From positions 1-9,580 of the forward strand of contig JADGAO010000121.1 in the NCBI GenBank assembly GCA_015231995.1: a stretch of DNA of 9,580 nt, written 5' to 3'. The position numbers were made by a program, and so were the translations under genes. Source of the stretch: Nitrospinota bacterium (GTDB lineage Bacteria > Nitrospinota_A > UBA7883 > JACRLM01). Shown piece after piece: positions 1 through 6,493 of the stretch. The notes below the pieces were generated by a model. It saw nothing but the letters and a program-made list of their open reading frames with translations, had not been told where the DNA came from and did not search any database. Numbering within the stretch: the stretch's first letter is position 1; each line of letters opens with the position of its first letter.

Positions 1-50
1 TACTTTGATCCTTGTATATTACTCATAGGCTATAAAATGATAGTACATAC

Positions 51-85
51 TCCTTGGGTCGCAGAGCCTCCCTCAGGATGACAAG
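51..85 (+). repeat. Weak copy of dispersed CTCAGRATGACA repeat
   Basis: This stretch ends in CTCAGGATGACAAG, which matches 11 of 12 positions of the CTCAGAATGACA terminus shared by the repeats near 1631-1732 and 9429-9517. The preceding bases (GGTCGCAGAGCCTCC) match the other copies only loosely. It lies upstream of the first gene in non-coding DNA. It is probably a diverged or alternative member of the same intergenic family. The assignment rests mostly on the 3' dozen bases. Confidence 0.4.
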
Positions 86-120
86 ATATCGAGTGCGATG
101 GACTATGCAATCCTCTCTTT

Positions 121-154
121 GCTAAGACGGGAAACGGGAAATGCCAAGACGGGG
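121..154. repeat. Short direct repeat, 22-bp period, purine-rich
   Basis: GCTAAGACGGG at 121-131 recurs as GCCAAGACGGG at 143-153, with one mismatch in eleven and a start-to-start distance of 22 bp, about two helical turns. It is followed by GGGGACTATATACCCC (156-171), which could form a four-pair stem, and by the perfect palindrome CCCTAGGG (194-201). The block lies 30-110 bases upstream of the DHH gene and could be a protein-binding region or part of a small repeat. Nothing in the sequence settles which. The rest of 1-232 holds no credible gene. Confidence 0.35.
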
Positions 155-232
155 AGGGGACTATATACCCCGGCGCTATTTAGGTTAATATGTCCCTAGG
201 GGCATTAATCTTATTCATCTGATTTGTCATCC

Positions 233-1612
233 ATGAGATATTTCGCATTCGCCGACCGGGAGGATCACATCCGCCTCATCGAGGATTTGGCGAAAGCTTC
301 CGACGCGCTCTTCATCATCCTCACCGGAATCAAACGCAGGGCAGGGGCCGCAAACAGCCCGGACACAGCCCTGCTGGAATGGGATGACATAACTGCCGAG
401 GCTCTCGCGGATTTGGATATGGACGGGAGGGATCGGGTAATCGTCTCCGCGTTGGAGCAAAAGCGGTTTGCGCCCCTGATCGAATTTTTAAAGAAAATGG
501 ATTCCGCCCCGCCGGTTCTGGCCATGATGGAAACCGAAGGAAAGTTTCCGTCCGCAGGAGCCCTGAACATCTCATCGGTTGACCTGACGGAGGCCACCGG
601 AAACATTCTCCGCCGCGAATGGCGGCTCATCGAGATAAAACGCCGCGCCGGAGAGCTTTACAACCTTCTCAAAGACGCCGGGAAAATCGCCATACTCACA
701 CAGAACGACCCCGACCCGGACGGTATAGCCTGCGGGTTGGGCCTGCAGGCTCTTCTCGGCAGGAACCGGACCACGGCCCCGATCCTCACCCTGGGCAACG
801 TCACTCGCAACGAGAACCTGGCGATGATACGCCTTCTCAAAACCACCGTCCGCGCCGTGGAGCCGGAGGATTTGCGCGAGTTCGACCGCATCGTGACGGT
901 GGATGTACAGCCTCACTATTTCGGGCCGGATCCGGGATTCACCGTTGATGCGGTGATAGACCATCACCCGCCCGGAAATCACAGCGAAGCGGCTTTTTCC
1001 GACGTGAACATCCACTATGGGGCGACTTCCACCATGGTTCACGAGTATCTTTCCGCGCTTGGCGTGAAGATAACGAGAAGGCTGGCAACCGCTTTGCTTT
1101 ACGGAATAATGACGGATACTATGCGGCTGGAGCGCGGCGCTTCCTCGCGCGATTTCGAGGCGTTCGACGCGCTTTGGCCTACTGCCGACAAGGATATGAT
1201 CTCGAACATGGCCCGGCCACGGCTTAACGCGGAGGAGCTGGGCTATTTCGTGCGCGCCATCAAACGGCGCAGGTTGATGGGGGATTTTCTTTTCCTGTGG
1301 CTTGGCAGGATAAAAAGGGACGACATCATACCGAGGCTTGCGGATTTCTCACTTCAAATAGGCGAGGCCTCGTTCACGGCCACTTGCGGAGTTTTCCGGG
1401 GCGAGCTGATCGTCTCCTTCCGCAGTATGGACGCGGAAAGGAACGCCGGGGCTTACGCCAGCGCGCTTTTCTCCAAATGGGGTTCGGCTGGCGGGCATCA
1501 CTCCATGGCGAAAGCCGTCATAAGCCTGCAGGCGTTCAAAAGCTCATTCGGTTTGACGAGGCTTGATGAAGTCCGGGAAAAAGTCTCGAGGATGATAGAG
1601 GATAAAATCTGA
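233..1612 (+). CDS. DHH/DHHA1 family phosphoesterase with RCK-like N-terminus
   Basis: This encodes a 459-residue protein from the ATG at 233. An in-frame TTG at 224 would add three residues, and neither start has a clear Shine-Dalgarno, so weak or leaderless initiation is possible. The DHH motifs are in order: QNDPDPDG with D159, D161 and D163; VDVQ with D224; DHHPPG at 243-248; GIMTDT with D295. These are the metal-binding set of DHH phosphoesterases (NrnA/RecJ superfamily). A C-terminal GGHHSMAKA at 420-428 marks the DHHA1 substrate-binding part. The first roughly 115 residues resemble a degenerate RCK/TrkA-N fold, but lack a clear glycine-rich nucleotide loop. Family members hydrolyse nanoRNA, pAp or cyclic dinucleotides in the cytoplasm; the substrate here cannot be told from sequence alone. 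Family confidence is high. Calling it NrnA would go beyond the evidence because of the extra N-terminal domain. Confidence 0.9.
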   Translation: MRYFAFADREDHIRLIEDLAKASDALFIILTGIKRRAGAANSPDTALLEWDDITAEALADLDMDGRDRVIVSALEQKRFAPLIEFLKKMDSAPPVLAMMETEGKFPSAGALNISSVDLTEATGNILRREWRLIEIKRRAGELYNLLKDAGKIAILTQNDPDPDGIACGLGLQALLGRNRTTAPILTLGNVTRNENLAMIRLLKTTVRAVEPEDLREFDRIVTVDVQPHYFGPDPGFTVDAVIDHHPPGNHSEAAFSDVNIHYGATSTMVHEYLSALGVKITRRLATALLYGIMTDTMRLERGASSRDFEAFDALWPTADKDMISNMARPRLNAEELGYFVRAIKRRRLMGDFLFLWLGRIKRDDIIPRLADFSLQIGEASFTATCGVFRGELIVSFRSMDAERNAGAYASALFSKWGSAGGHHSMAKAVISLQAFKSSFGLTRLDEVREKVSRMIEDKI

Positions 1613-1630
1613 TTATCCAGTTTGTTATAA

Positions 1631-1732
1631 GATTCTTCGCGAAGTTTACCCTAACTCCTTCGACGGACTCAGGCCGACATCTACTTACATCCTATTCCGA
1701 ATGTAATGTCATTCTGAGCGAAGCGAAGAATC
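1631..1732. repeat. Head-to-head pair of dispersed intergenic repeats
   Basis: Two members of one repeat family face each other. The forward member starts at 1631 (GATTCTTCGCGAAGTTTACC) and aligns over about 50 bases with 9466-9514. The reverse member (1707-1732) reads, on the minus strand, GATTCTTCGC...CTCAGAATGACA and matches 9429-9454 at 23 of 26 bases. The outer arms GATTCTTCGC (1631-1640) and GCGAAGAATC (1723-1732) are perfect inverted repeats, so the transcript could fold into a long hairpin just after the DHH stop codon. No open reading frame or T-tract follows, so it is not a classical terminator. The remainder of 1613-1878 holds only an AGAACGT direct repeat (1772-1778, 1785-1791) and the candidate promoter. 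Confidence 0.75.
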
Positions 1733-1818
1733 CCGCCTCGACTTCAAAATCCGGGTTATGTGTCCTTTTCCAGAACGTAGAAAGAGAACGTCATTTTCTA
1801 ATTTAGACGATATATTGT

Positions 1819-1848
1819 TTGTCTATGACTTATGAGATATAGGATAAT
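1819..1848 (+). promoter_or_regulatory. Candidate sigma70-type promoter for dinB-like gene
   Basis: TTGTCT at 1819-1824 and GATAAT at 1843-1848 are 18 bp apart and match the -35/-10 consensus at 4/6 and 5/6. The DinB-like ATG is 31 bases downstream of the -10 box. An alternative pair, TTGTTT (1815-1820) and TATAGG (1838-1843), has 17-bp spacing. The DNA here is AT-rich compared with the genes around it. Confidence 0.4.
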
Positions 1849-1878
1849 AGACCGATTAGCATAACGAGAGTTTGTTTA

Positions 1879-2358
1879 ATGGGCGCATTATCCAAGTATA
1901 TAGAACGACAGGGCCAGTTGGCGGAACATCTCGCCCAGGCCGCCTTGCAGATACCGCCTGACAAAATAATGTGGAAACCGTGCGAGAAGGCTTTGCCGTG
2001 GCTCGGCCTGATCCATCACACATCCATAGGCAGGCGCGAGGTCATCCTTAAATACCTTAAAGGCGAGCGGCTGGACTTTCCCGCCTGTTATTTCGACCCG
2101 GCCAACTTCGCCAAAACCCCTCAGGAAGCCGCCACCGCCCAACTGGAGTCATGGAAAGAGTTAAAAGAGTTTCTCTTGTCCCAGCCGGAAGAATACGACC
2201 GTTTCAGCATCGTGCCGTTTTGGGGTGGGAATAGAATGCCAATTATAGAATTTCTCTGGCTGTGCTACGAGGAAAACGTCCATCATCGTGGTCAGGCGTG
2301 GATATACGCCCGGATGAACGGGATTACGCCGCCATCCATATGGGGCACGGAAGCCTGA
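1879..2358 (+). CDS. DinB/YfiT-like four-helix putative metalloprotein
   Basis: This is a 159-residue cytosolic protein, the usual length for the DinB/YfiT family. The family is a four-helix bundle that binds a divalent metal through three histidines. The visible candidates are H46/H47 in LIHHTSIGRREV and H135/H136 in ENVHHRGQAWIYARMNG; the second is the typical C-terminal HHRGQ motif followed by the ITPP turn. Family members include DNA-damage-induced proteins of unknown activity and thiol S-transferases (bacillithiol or mycothiol type). The substrate cannot be assigned. The start is supported by a GAGAG element at 1866-1870, eight bases before the ATG, and by a candidate promoter just upstream. 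The stop codon is 15 bases from the end of the convergent AraC-type gene, with no obvious terminator between them. Confidence 0.85.
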   Translation: MGALSKYIERQGQLAEHLAQAALQIPPDKIMWKPCEKALPWLGLIHHTSIGRREVILKYLKGERLDFPACYFDPANFAKTPQEAATAQLESWKELKEFLLSQPEEYDRFSIVPFWGGNRMPIIEFLWLCYEENVHHRGQAWIYARMNGITPPSIWGTEA

Positions 2359-2373
2359 AGCTTCGGTGACCGG

Positions 2374-3360
2374 TTATGGTTTTCGCGCGCCGCCGGGGGG
2401 ATGGCCGAATTTGCGTTTGTATGCGTATATGAAGGCGCTGGGATGACGGTATCCGAGCATATTTGAGGTTTCTTTAACGCCCCGCCCCTGCGCGATCATA
2501 TTCCGTCCCTGTTCAAGCCTGTAATCTCGCAGGAAGGCGTGCATCGTCGCGCCGAACGCCTGCTGGAATTTGTTGTTGAGCTTCTTATAATTCATTCCGG
2601 CTTCGGCGGCCAGTTCCAGGAGCGACGGCGGATTGTCGTACCGCGCCACTAGCGAGTCCCGGATGTCATTAAGGCGCTTCAAATCCTGCTCGCCAAGCGT
2701 CTTTTCCGCATGGGGCGTTTGGTCGAGCATGGTGACAAATTCCGAAAACATCTCCAGAGCCTTGGATTCCAGAAAAAACTGTTTGGCCGCGCCTCGATAG
2801 GGGTTTGCCTTAGCCACCCGCGCTATCCGCAAAAAGGCGGGCAAAACCGGAACCTGCCACAGCGCCGCTGTTTTAATATGATCGGCGGCAAGTTCCGCGA
2901 ATTGGGGCGGCAATTTGACGTCCTTTAACGATTCAATCCGCTCTTCGCGGGAATATGTGAAGGTGATGGATTCGTACAGCGCGCCCGGGTTTATCTCCCA
3001 TTTTGCGCCGCCTTTGCCGCTATTGACCGAGATCGTGCAATAGCCCGGTTCATACCGGATTGTGGCGCCGTTGTCGAACGTTAAGATGGACGTTCCGGAA
3101 AATACCACCGCGATTCCCAGGCTCTCGCTACCTACTGGGCGGGCGAGGTTCATCACGAAAGGTTCATCCCTGTTCACTTCTATCCGCGAGTGGATAACCG
3201 CCGCGTCTTGAGTGCGCCGTGGGATTATGTGGATACTGGATTTGACGTTGCTGTCCGATGAAGTAAAAGTCGTCTCGTCGTCTGTTGGGTGCTCTTCCCC
3301 TTCCATCGCGCCGTCCGGGCGATCTATCTTAATGGAAAACAAGGGGTTCTTAGAGTCCAC
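2374..3360 (-). CDS. AraC-family transcriptional regulator, PchR-like
   Basis: This is a 328-residue DNA-binding regulator. Residues 228-325 form the AraC/XylS domain: the first helix-turn-helix at about 246-267 (SLLELAAEAGMNYKKLNNKF), the second at about 294-317 (ETSNMLGYRHPSAFIYAYKRKFG). The preceding segment PYRGAAKQFFLESKALEMFS (188-206 region) is the linker helix seen in PchR-type siderophore-responsive regulators, and residues 60-150 could be a beta-rich effector domain. The ligand is not known. The start is a GTG at 3358-3360 with AGGG six bases before it; an in-frame ATG at residue 19 (3304-3306) is the alternative. The gene is divergent from the kinase gene and preceded by an array of TCCATATC boxes, so autoregulation is likely. 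The N-terminal 40 residues are acidic and low in predicted structure. Confidence 0.9.
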   Translation of the reverse strand: MDSKNPLFSIKIDRPDGAMEGEEHPTDDETTFTSSDSNVKSSIHIIPRRTQDAAVIHSRIEVNRDEPFVMNLARPVGSESLGIAVVFSGTSILTFDNGATIRYEPGYCTISVNSGKGGAKWEINPGALYESITFTYSREERIESLKDVKLPPQFAELAADHIKTAALWQVPVLPAFLRIARVAKANPYRGAAKQFFLESKALEMFSEFVTMLDQTPHAEKTLGEQDLKRLNDIRDSLVARYDNPPSLLELAAEAGMNYKKLNNKFQQAFGATMHAFLRDYRLEQGRNMIAQGRGVKETSNMLGYRHPSAFIYAYKRKFGHPPGGARKP

Positions 3361-3390
3361 GTTTAACCCTATATAGTTTTGAGCTTTATT

Positions 3391-3420
3391 TTATAACATC
3401 CATGATATGGATTGAATCAA
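3391..3420 (-). promoter_or_regulatory. Candidate promoter of AraC-type gene
   Basis: Read on the minus strand, TTGATT (plus-strand 3415-3420) and TTATAA (3391-3396) are spaced 18 bp apart and lie 31-60 bases upstream of the GTG start. The palindrome ATCCAT-ATC-ATGGAT (3398-3412) fills the space between the two boxes, a position where a bound protein would block RNA polymerase. The boxes are read by eye and are not confirmed. Confidence 0.35.
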
Positions 3421-3462
3421 AAAAATCCATATCTCGCAACTTTTAGTCCATATCTCGCAACT
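3398..3462. promoter_or_regulatory. Operator-like array of TCCATATC boxes
   Basis: TCCATATCTCGCAACT occurs twice as a perfect 16-bp direct repeat (3426-3441 and 3447-3462), 21 bp start to start, i.e. two helical turns on the same DNA face. The 8-bp core TCCATATC appears a third time in reverse orientation at 3404-3411, inside the palindrome ATCCAT-GAT-ATGGAT (3398-3412). AraC-family proteins commonly bind direct repeats at about 21-bp spacing. The array lies 38-102 bases upstream of the AraC-type start and 180-244 bases upstream of the kinase start, so the adjacent regulator is the natural candidate ligand. That last point is inference. Confidence 0.65.
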
Positions 3463-3555
3463 CGACATGTTCAACAATAGAGAATAGTTCAACCGGAGTA
3501 TTTTTAGGCGCTACTGGGGGGCTTCGCTATTGTTCTGAATGACCAGCAAGTGGTT

Positions 3556-3572
3556 GTTATTCAATCAATAAC
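3556..3572. promoter_or_regulatory. Small inverted repeat upstream of kinase leader
   Basis: GTTATT (3556-3561) and AATAAC (3567-3572) are perfect inverted arms around a five-base CAATC loop. It lies 16 bases upstream of the 56-bp repeat copy 1, where promoter elements of the kinase operon would be expected. It could be an operator half-site pair or chance in AT-rich DNA. The rest of 3463-3555 shows nothing firm beyond a possible degenerate dispersed-repeat fragment (GCTTCGCT...CTGAATGACC, 3521-3545). Confidence 0.3.
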
Positions 3573-3587
3573 GGCTGTCGTAAATAG

Positions 3588-3643
3588 TTATGACATAAAT
3601 ACTGATGGGGACATGCAAGGGAAATTGAAACTTGCCGGGCTAT
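3588..3643 (+). repeat. 56-bp direct repeat, copy 1 (kinase leader)
   Basis: This matches 6438-6493 at 51 of 56 positions with no gaps, at an offset of exactly 2850 bp. Differences are at 3593, 3602, 3612, 3619 and 3620. The last 23 bases (3621-3643) are identical in both copies. Similarity stops sharply on both sides. The copy contains a TGATGGGGA ribosome-binding-like element, a 10-codon mini-ORF and the first two bases of the kinase ATG. The change at 3619-3620 (AT to GG) removes the second ATG that serves as the likely start in copy 2. Confidence 0.9.
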
Positions 3644-3645
3644 GA
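3613..3645 (+). CDS. Ten-codon leader mini-ORF overlapping kinase start
   Basis: The frame reads MQGKLKLAGL and stops. It is the counterpart of the first ten codons (MQMKLKLAGL) of the beta-helix gene, cut short by a TGA. Its stop overlaps the kinase start as ATGA (3642-3645), the classical arrangement for translational coupling. GGGG at 3607-3610 sits only two bases before its ATG, which is closer than ideal. The kinase ATG itself has no good Shine-Dalgarno of its own, so ribosomes arriving through this mini-ORF could supply initiation. No independent peptide function is claimed. It may equally be a passive remnant of the duplicated start region. Confidence 0.45.
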   Translation: MQGKLKLAGL

Positions 3646-6455
3646 GTGATTTAAAAAGACTACTTTCTCCTTTGAACTTCGCCGACCCGGCGATGGAGAC
3701 CGCCTTTCGGGAATCCGAGTGGCGCGATAAATTTCCCATGCTTCGGATCGCGACGTTGGCGGCGATAGTCGTATGGCCGGCCTTTTCCATATTTGATTTT
3801 CTTGTGGCGCGGGATATGTTCGCCCCGCTATTGGCAATCCGTATAATCGTCACCATCCTGTTCGCGGTTTTAATACGTTTCGCTCTTCGCGGCCCTCTGC
3901 AATATGAATTCTACATTAGCATTTTGAGCCACACGGCTTCGGCGGGGCTTGTCTTTGCGGCGCTGATACTCGACACTCCGACGGCGCTTCTCTACTTCAC
4001 CGGGATAATGATCACGATGTTTTCAACGCCGATCCTTTTCCATCTTCCGTTCAGGGCGGTGGCGGTGAATACGGCGGTCTGTTTCCTTATATATCTTCCC
4101 ATCCCGCTGGCGCATCATCTTCCCGCGCCGGTTGTGATGGGCCATCTGATGTATATAACAACCTTCGGCGCTTTTGCCCTTTTCAGCGCCTGGTTTTTCG
4201 AGTCGTCGCTCCGCGCAAATTATCTTTCCCGCAAATCGCTGGCGGAGAGCGAGGAGCGTTTCCGCAACCTTTTCACTTCCGCAAGCGATATGGTTTACAC
4301 TCACGACCTTCAATGCAATTTCACGTCGTTCAACAACGCTTGCGAAAGAATATTAGGGTATAGCGCCCAGGAAATTATCGGCCAGAACATTTCCAAAGTG
4401 GTCGCCCCTGAAAATGTCGAGAAAGCGCGGGAGAGCATATTGGCCAAACTATCCGGTCAGGGCTATTCCACAAGATACGAGTTGGAGGTTATATCCAAAG
4501 ACGGGTCGCGCAGGACTATAGAGCTTAGCAGTAGCGTTATTTTGAGCCAGGGAAAACCGGTAGGGGTTCAGAGCATCGCCCGCGACATGACGGAAAGCAA
4601 GCGGGCGAGGGAAGCTCTAAAGATTTCGGAAGAAAAGTTACGCGCATACATGGAACACATCTCCGACGCCGTTAGAATTTCCACCTCCGATCTTACCGTG
4701 ATCTACGCATCCCCAGGCATCAAGCACATTCTTGGTTATTCGCCGGAGGAGATCGTGGGCCGGAGTAGCGCCCCTAACATCCATTCCGACGACTTGCCAT
4801 CCGTCCGCGAAGGCTTGCGCCACGTTCTCGAATATCCGGGGGCGTATGACACCGTCGAGTACAGGGCGCGTCACAAGGACGGACACTGGGTGCATGTGGA
4901 AGTCACCGGCGTGAACATGATAGATAACCCGGCGATAGGCGGGATACTCACCACCATGCGCGACATTACCGAGCGCAGAGCGGTCGAGGAGATATCCCCC
5001 GACATCTTCTATAATATTGACCTTCAGGGCAATCTCCAGCGTATCAATCTGAGCGCCCAGAAATTCTTTGGCCTTTCAAGGGAGCAGTTGAAAGGCCGAT
5101 CATGTCTCGCCTCCATCTACGAAGAGGATCACCCAATCGTTCTCCGGGACATCCAAAAAACCCTTACGGATGGATCGGCCAGCGGCATCTACCGTTTCGT
5201 CAGGCATGATGGCGCGCTTGTCCCCTTCTACTGCAACGCGACGCTGGTTTGCAACTCAAAGGGTGAGCCGACCGGTTTCCTCGGTTTCGGGCGTGATATT
5301 TCGGAGCTACAGGAGAAAGAGCGGCTACTTCACGCCGCCAAGGACAAGGCAGAGGCCGCGACAAAACTCAAGGACAAGTTTGTGGGGCTTGTCTCCCACG
5401 ACCTGCGCTCTCCACTGAGTTCGATCATCGGATTCCTGGATATCGTCCGAGACGATCCGGGAATGGACGTTCGAACGCGCGATTCGATAATGATTCGCAT
5501 CCGCAGGTCTGCGGGCGCCTTGCTCAATCTCATTGACGGGCTTCTTAACCTGAACCGCCTCAAGACCGGTTCCATACGTCCCAGCAAATCGTCTCTCATG
5601 GCGCGGCCTATGGTGGATGAGATATTCGGCAGAACCGCCCCGCAAGCGGAGCAGAAGGGCGTCTCCCTCGTAAACGACACGCCTGCGGAAATGCGCCTCA
5701 TGGCCGACCATCATCTTTTCCATGAACTGCTGGCCAACTTGGTTTCCAATGCGATCAAGTTCACCGGCAAGGGAAAAACGATTACCGTTTTTTCGCCAAG
5801 GCCGAACGTGATTTCGGTTAAAGACGACGGCACGGGGATAAAACCGGAAATTCTCCCCAACCTTTTCCGTAGCGATATAAAAACGACCACGCCGGGCACC
5901 GCCGGGGAACATGGCACGGGGCTTGGCCTCCCATATTGCTACGACATCGTCAAGGCTCACGGCGGAGAGTTGACCGTGGAGTCCGAATTGGGGAATGGGT
6001 CTGTTTTCCATGTTACGCTTCCCTCGTATGACCGGGTCATCGTGCTGGTGGACGACCAGGAGGCGCACAGGAACATCATGAAAGAGCAGATGAACACGTT
6101 CCTCAAAGCCGAATACATCGAAGCGGAGAACGGAGTTCAGGCTCTTGACGCGCTTGCGGGCCTTGTCCCGGACCTTATAGTGACGGATATCGAAATGGCG
6201 GAGATGAACGGGTACGATTTCATAAGAAATGTCCGGGCGATGGAGTCTAACGGCAATACGCCGATTCTGGCAGTGTCGTCGTTCCAGTCTTCGCCTGGCG
6301 TAGCGGAAGAGGTGAAGCAAAAGGTGATGAGTTTTGGAGCGAACGATTTCGCGCAAAAGCCGCTTGTGGCGGAGGAGTTTATCCCTTGCGTGAAAAAGTT
6401 GCTGGGTTCTGGCAAAAGCGAGCCGCTACAAAAAATATTATGTCATAAATATTGA
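3642..6455 (+). CDS. Membrane hybrid histidine kinase, 6TM-PAS-PAS-PAS-HisKA-HATPase-REC
   Basis: This is a 937-residue inner-membrane sensor. Six hydrophobic segments lie at about 33-54, 62-83, 91-110, 112-133, 138-156 and 167-188. Three PAS domains follow (about 203-325, 329-449, 452-568), each closed by a PAC-type RDM/RDI motif. The HisKA H-box LVSHDLRSPLSSIIGF places the phospho-accepting histidine at H586. The ATPase domain has N699/N703 in the N box, DDGTGI at 728-733 and GEHGTGLGL at 755-763. The C-terminal receiver has D804/D805, phosphoacceptor D849 and K906, all intact, so phosphorelay from H586 to D849 is expected. No Hpt domain or output regulator is adjacent, so the partner is unknown. 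The PAS2-PAS3 linker is unusually short. The start overlaps a mini-ORF as ATGA; in-frame TTG (3672) and ATG (3693) are alternatives. The gene's start and stop both fall in copies of a 56-bp direct repeat. Confidence 0.93.
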   Translation: MSDLKRLLSPLNFADPAMETAFRESEWRDKFPMLRIATLAAIVVWPAFSIFDFLVARDMFAPLLAIRIIVTILFAVLIRFALRGPLQYEFYISILSHTASAGLVFAALILDTPTALLYFTGIMITMFSTPILFHLPFRAVAVNTAVCFLIYLPIPLAHHLPAPVVMGHLMYITTFGAFALFSAWFFESSLRANYLSRKSLAESEERFRNLFTSASDMVYTHDLQCNFTSFNNACERILGYSAQEIIGQNISKVVAPENVEKARESILAKLSGQGYSTRYELEVISKDGSRRTIELSSSVILSQGKPVGVQSIARDMTESKRAREALKISEEKLRAYMEHISDAVRISTSDLTVIYASPGIKHILGYSPEEIVGRSSAPNIHSDDLPSVREGLRHVLEYPGAYDTVEYRARHKDGHWVHVEVTGVNMIDNPAIGGILTTMRDITERRAVEEISPDIFYNIDLQGNLQRINLSAQKFFGLSREQLKGRSCLASIYEEDHPIVLRDIQKTLTDGSASGIYRFVRHDGALVPFYCNATLVCNSKGEPTGFLGFGRDISELQEKERLLHAAKDKAEAATKLKDKFVGLVSHDLRSPLSSIIGFLDIVRDDPGMDVRTRDSIMIRIRRSAGALLNLIDGLLNLNRLKTGSIRPSKSSLMARPMVDEIFGRTAPQAEQKGVSLVNDTPAEMRLMADHHLFHELLANLVSNAIKFTGKGKTITVFSPRPNVISVKDDGTGIKPEILPNLFRSDIKTTTPGTAGEHGTGLGLPYCYDIVKAHGGELTVESELGNGSVFHVTLPSYDRVIVLVDDQEAHRNIMKEQMNTFLKAEYIEAENGVQALDALAGLVPDLIVTDIEMAEMNGYDFIRNVRAMESNGNTPILAVSSFQSSPGVAEEVKQKVMSFGANDFAQKPLVAEEFIPCVKKLLGSGKSEPLQKILCHKY

Positions 6456-6493
6456 TGGGGATATGCAAATGAAATTGAAACTTGCCGGGCTAT
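6438..6493 (+). repeat. 56-bp direct repeat, copy 2 (beta-helix gene start region)
   Basis: This is the partner of 3588-3643. It spans the last kinase codons (C-H-K-Y and the TGA at 6453-6455), the ribosome-binding element and the first codons of the exported protein's signal peptide. The homology ends at 6493, inside the signal-peptide coding sequence. Because this copy lies in a functional start region, it is the more likely ancestral one and copy 1 the derivative; this direction is inferred. Confidence 0.9.
6455..6460 (+). promoter_or_regulatory. Ribosome-binding site deciding the start at 6469
   Basis: ATGGGG at 6455-6460 gives the only purine-rich Shine-Dalgarno-like stretch here. It is two bases from the ATG at 6463 but eight bases from the in-frame ATG at 6469. 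Spacing therefore favours 6469, which also gives a cleaner signal peptide beginning MKLKLAGLF. The site overlaps the kinase stop codon, so the two genes may be translationally linked. Confidence 0.55.

Noticed and set aside
2355..2380. Bidirectional terminator between the convergent DinB-like and AraC genes
   Set aside because: Only small imperfect palindromes (GAAGCTTC, CGGTGACCG) are present and there is no run of T on either strand.
3588..3643. Riboswitch shared by the two genes
   Set aside because: The repeat is only 56 bp, shows no convincing paired stems, and runs into coding sequence; its conservation is better explained by duplication of a start region.
5325..6356. Long antisense open frame of 343 codons opposite the kinase gene
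   Set aside because: It is the mirror of conserved HisKA, HATPase and REC coding sequence; its composition (arginine- and histidine-rich) is that of a shadow frame and it shows no domain.
3588..6493. Insertion sequence with target-site duplication
   Set aside because: The 56-bp repeats are much longer than typical target duplications, no transposase or terminal inverted repeats are present between them, and the repeats contain translation signals.
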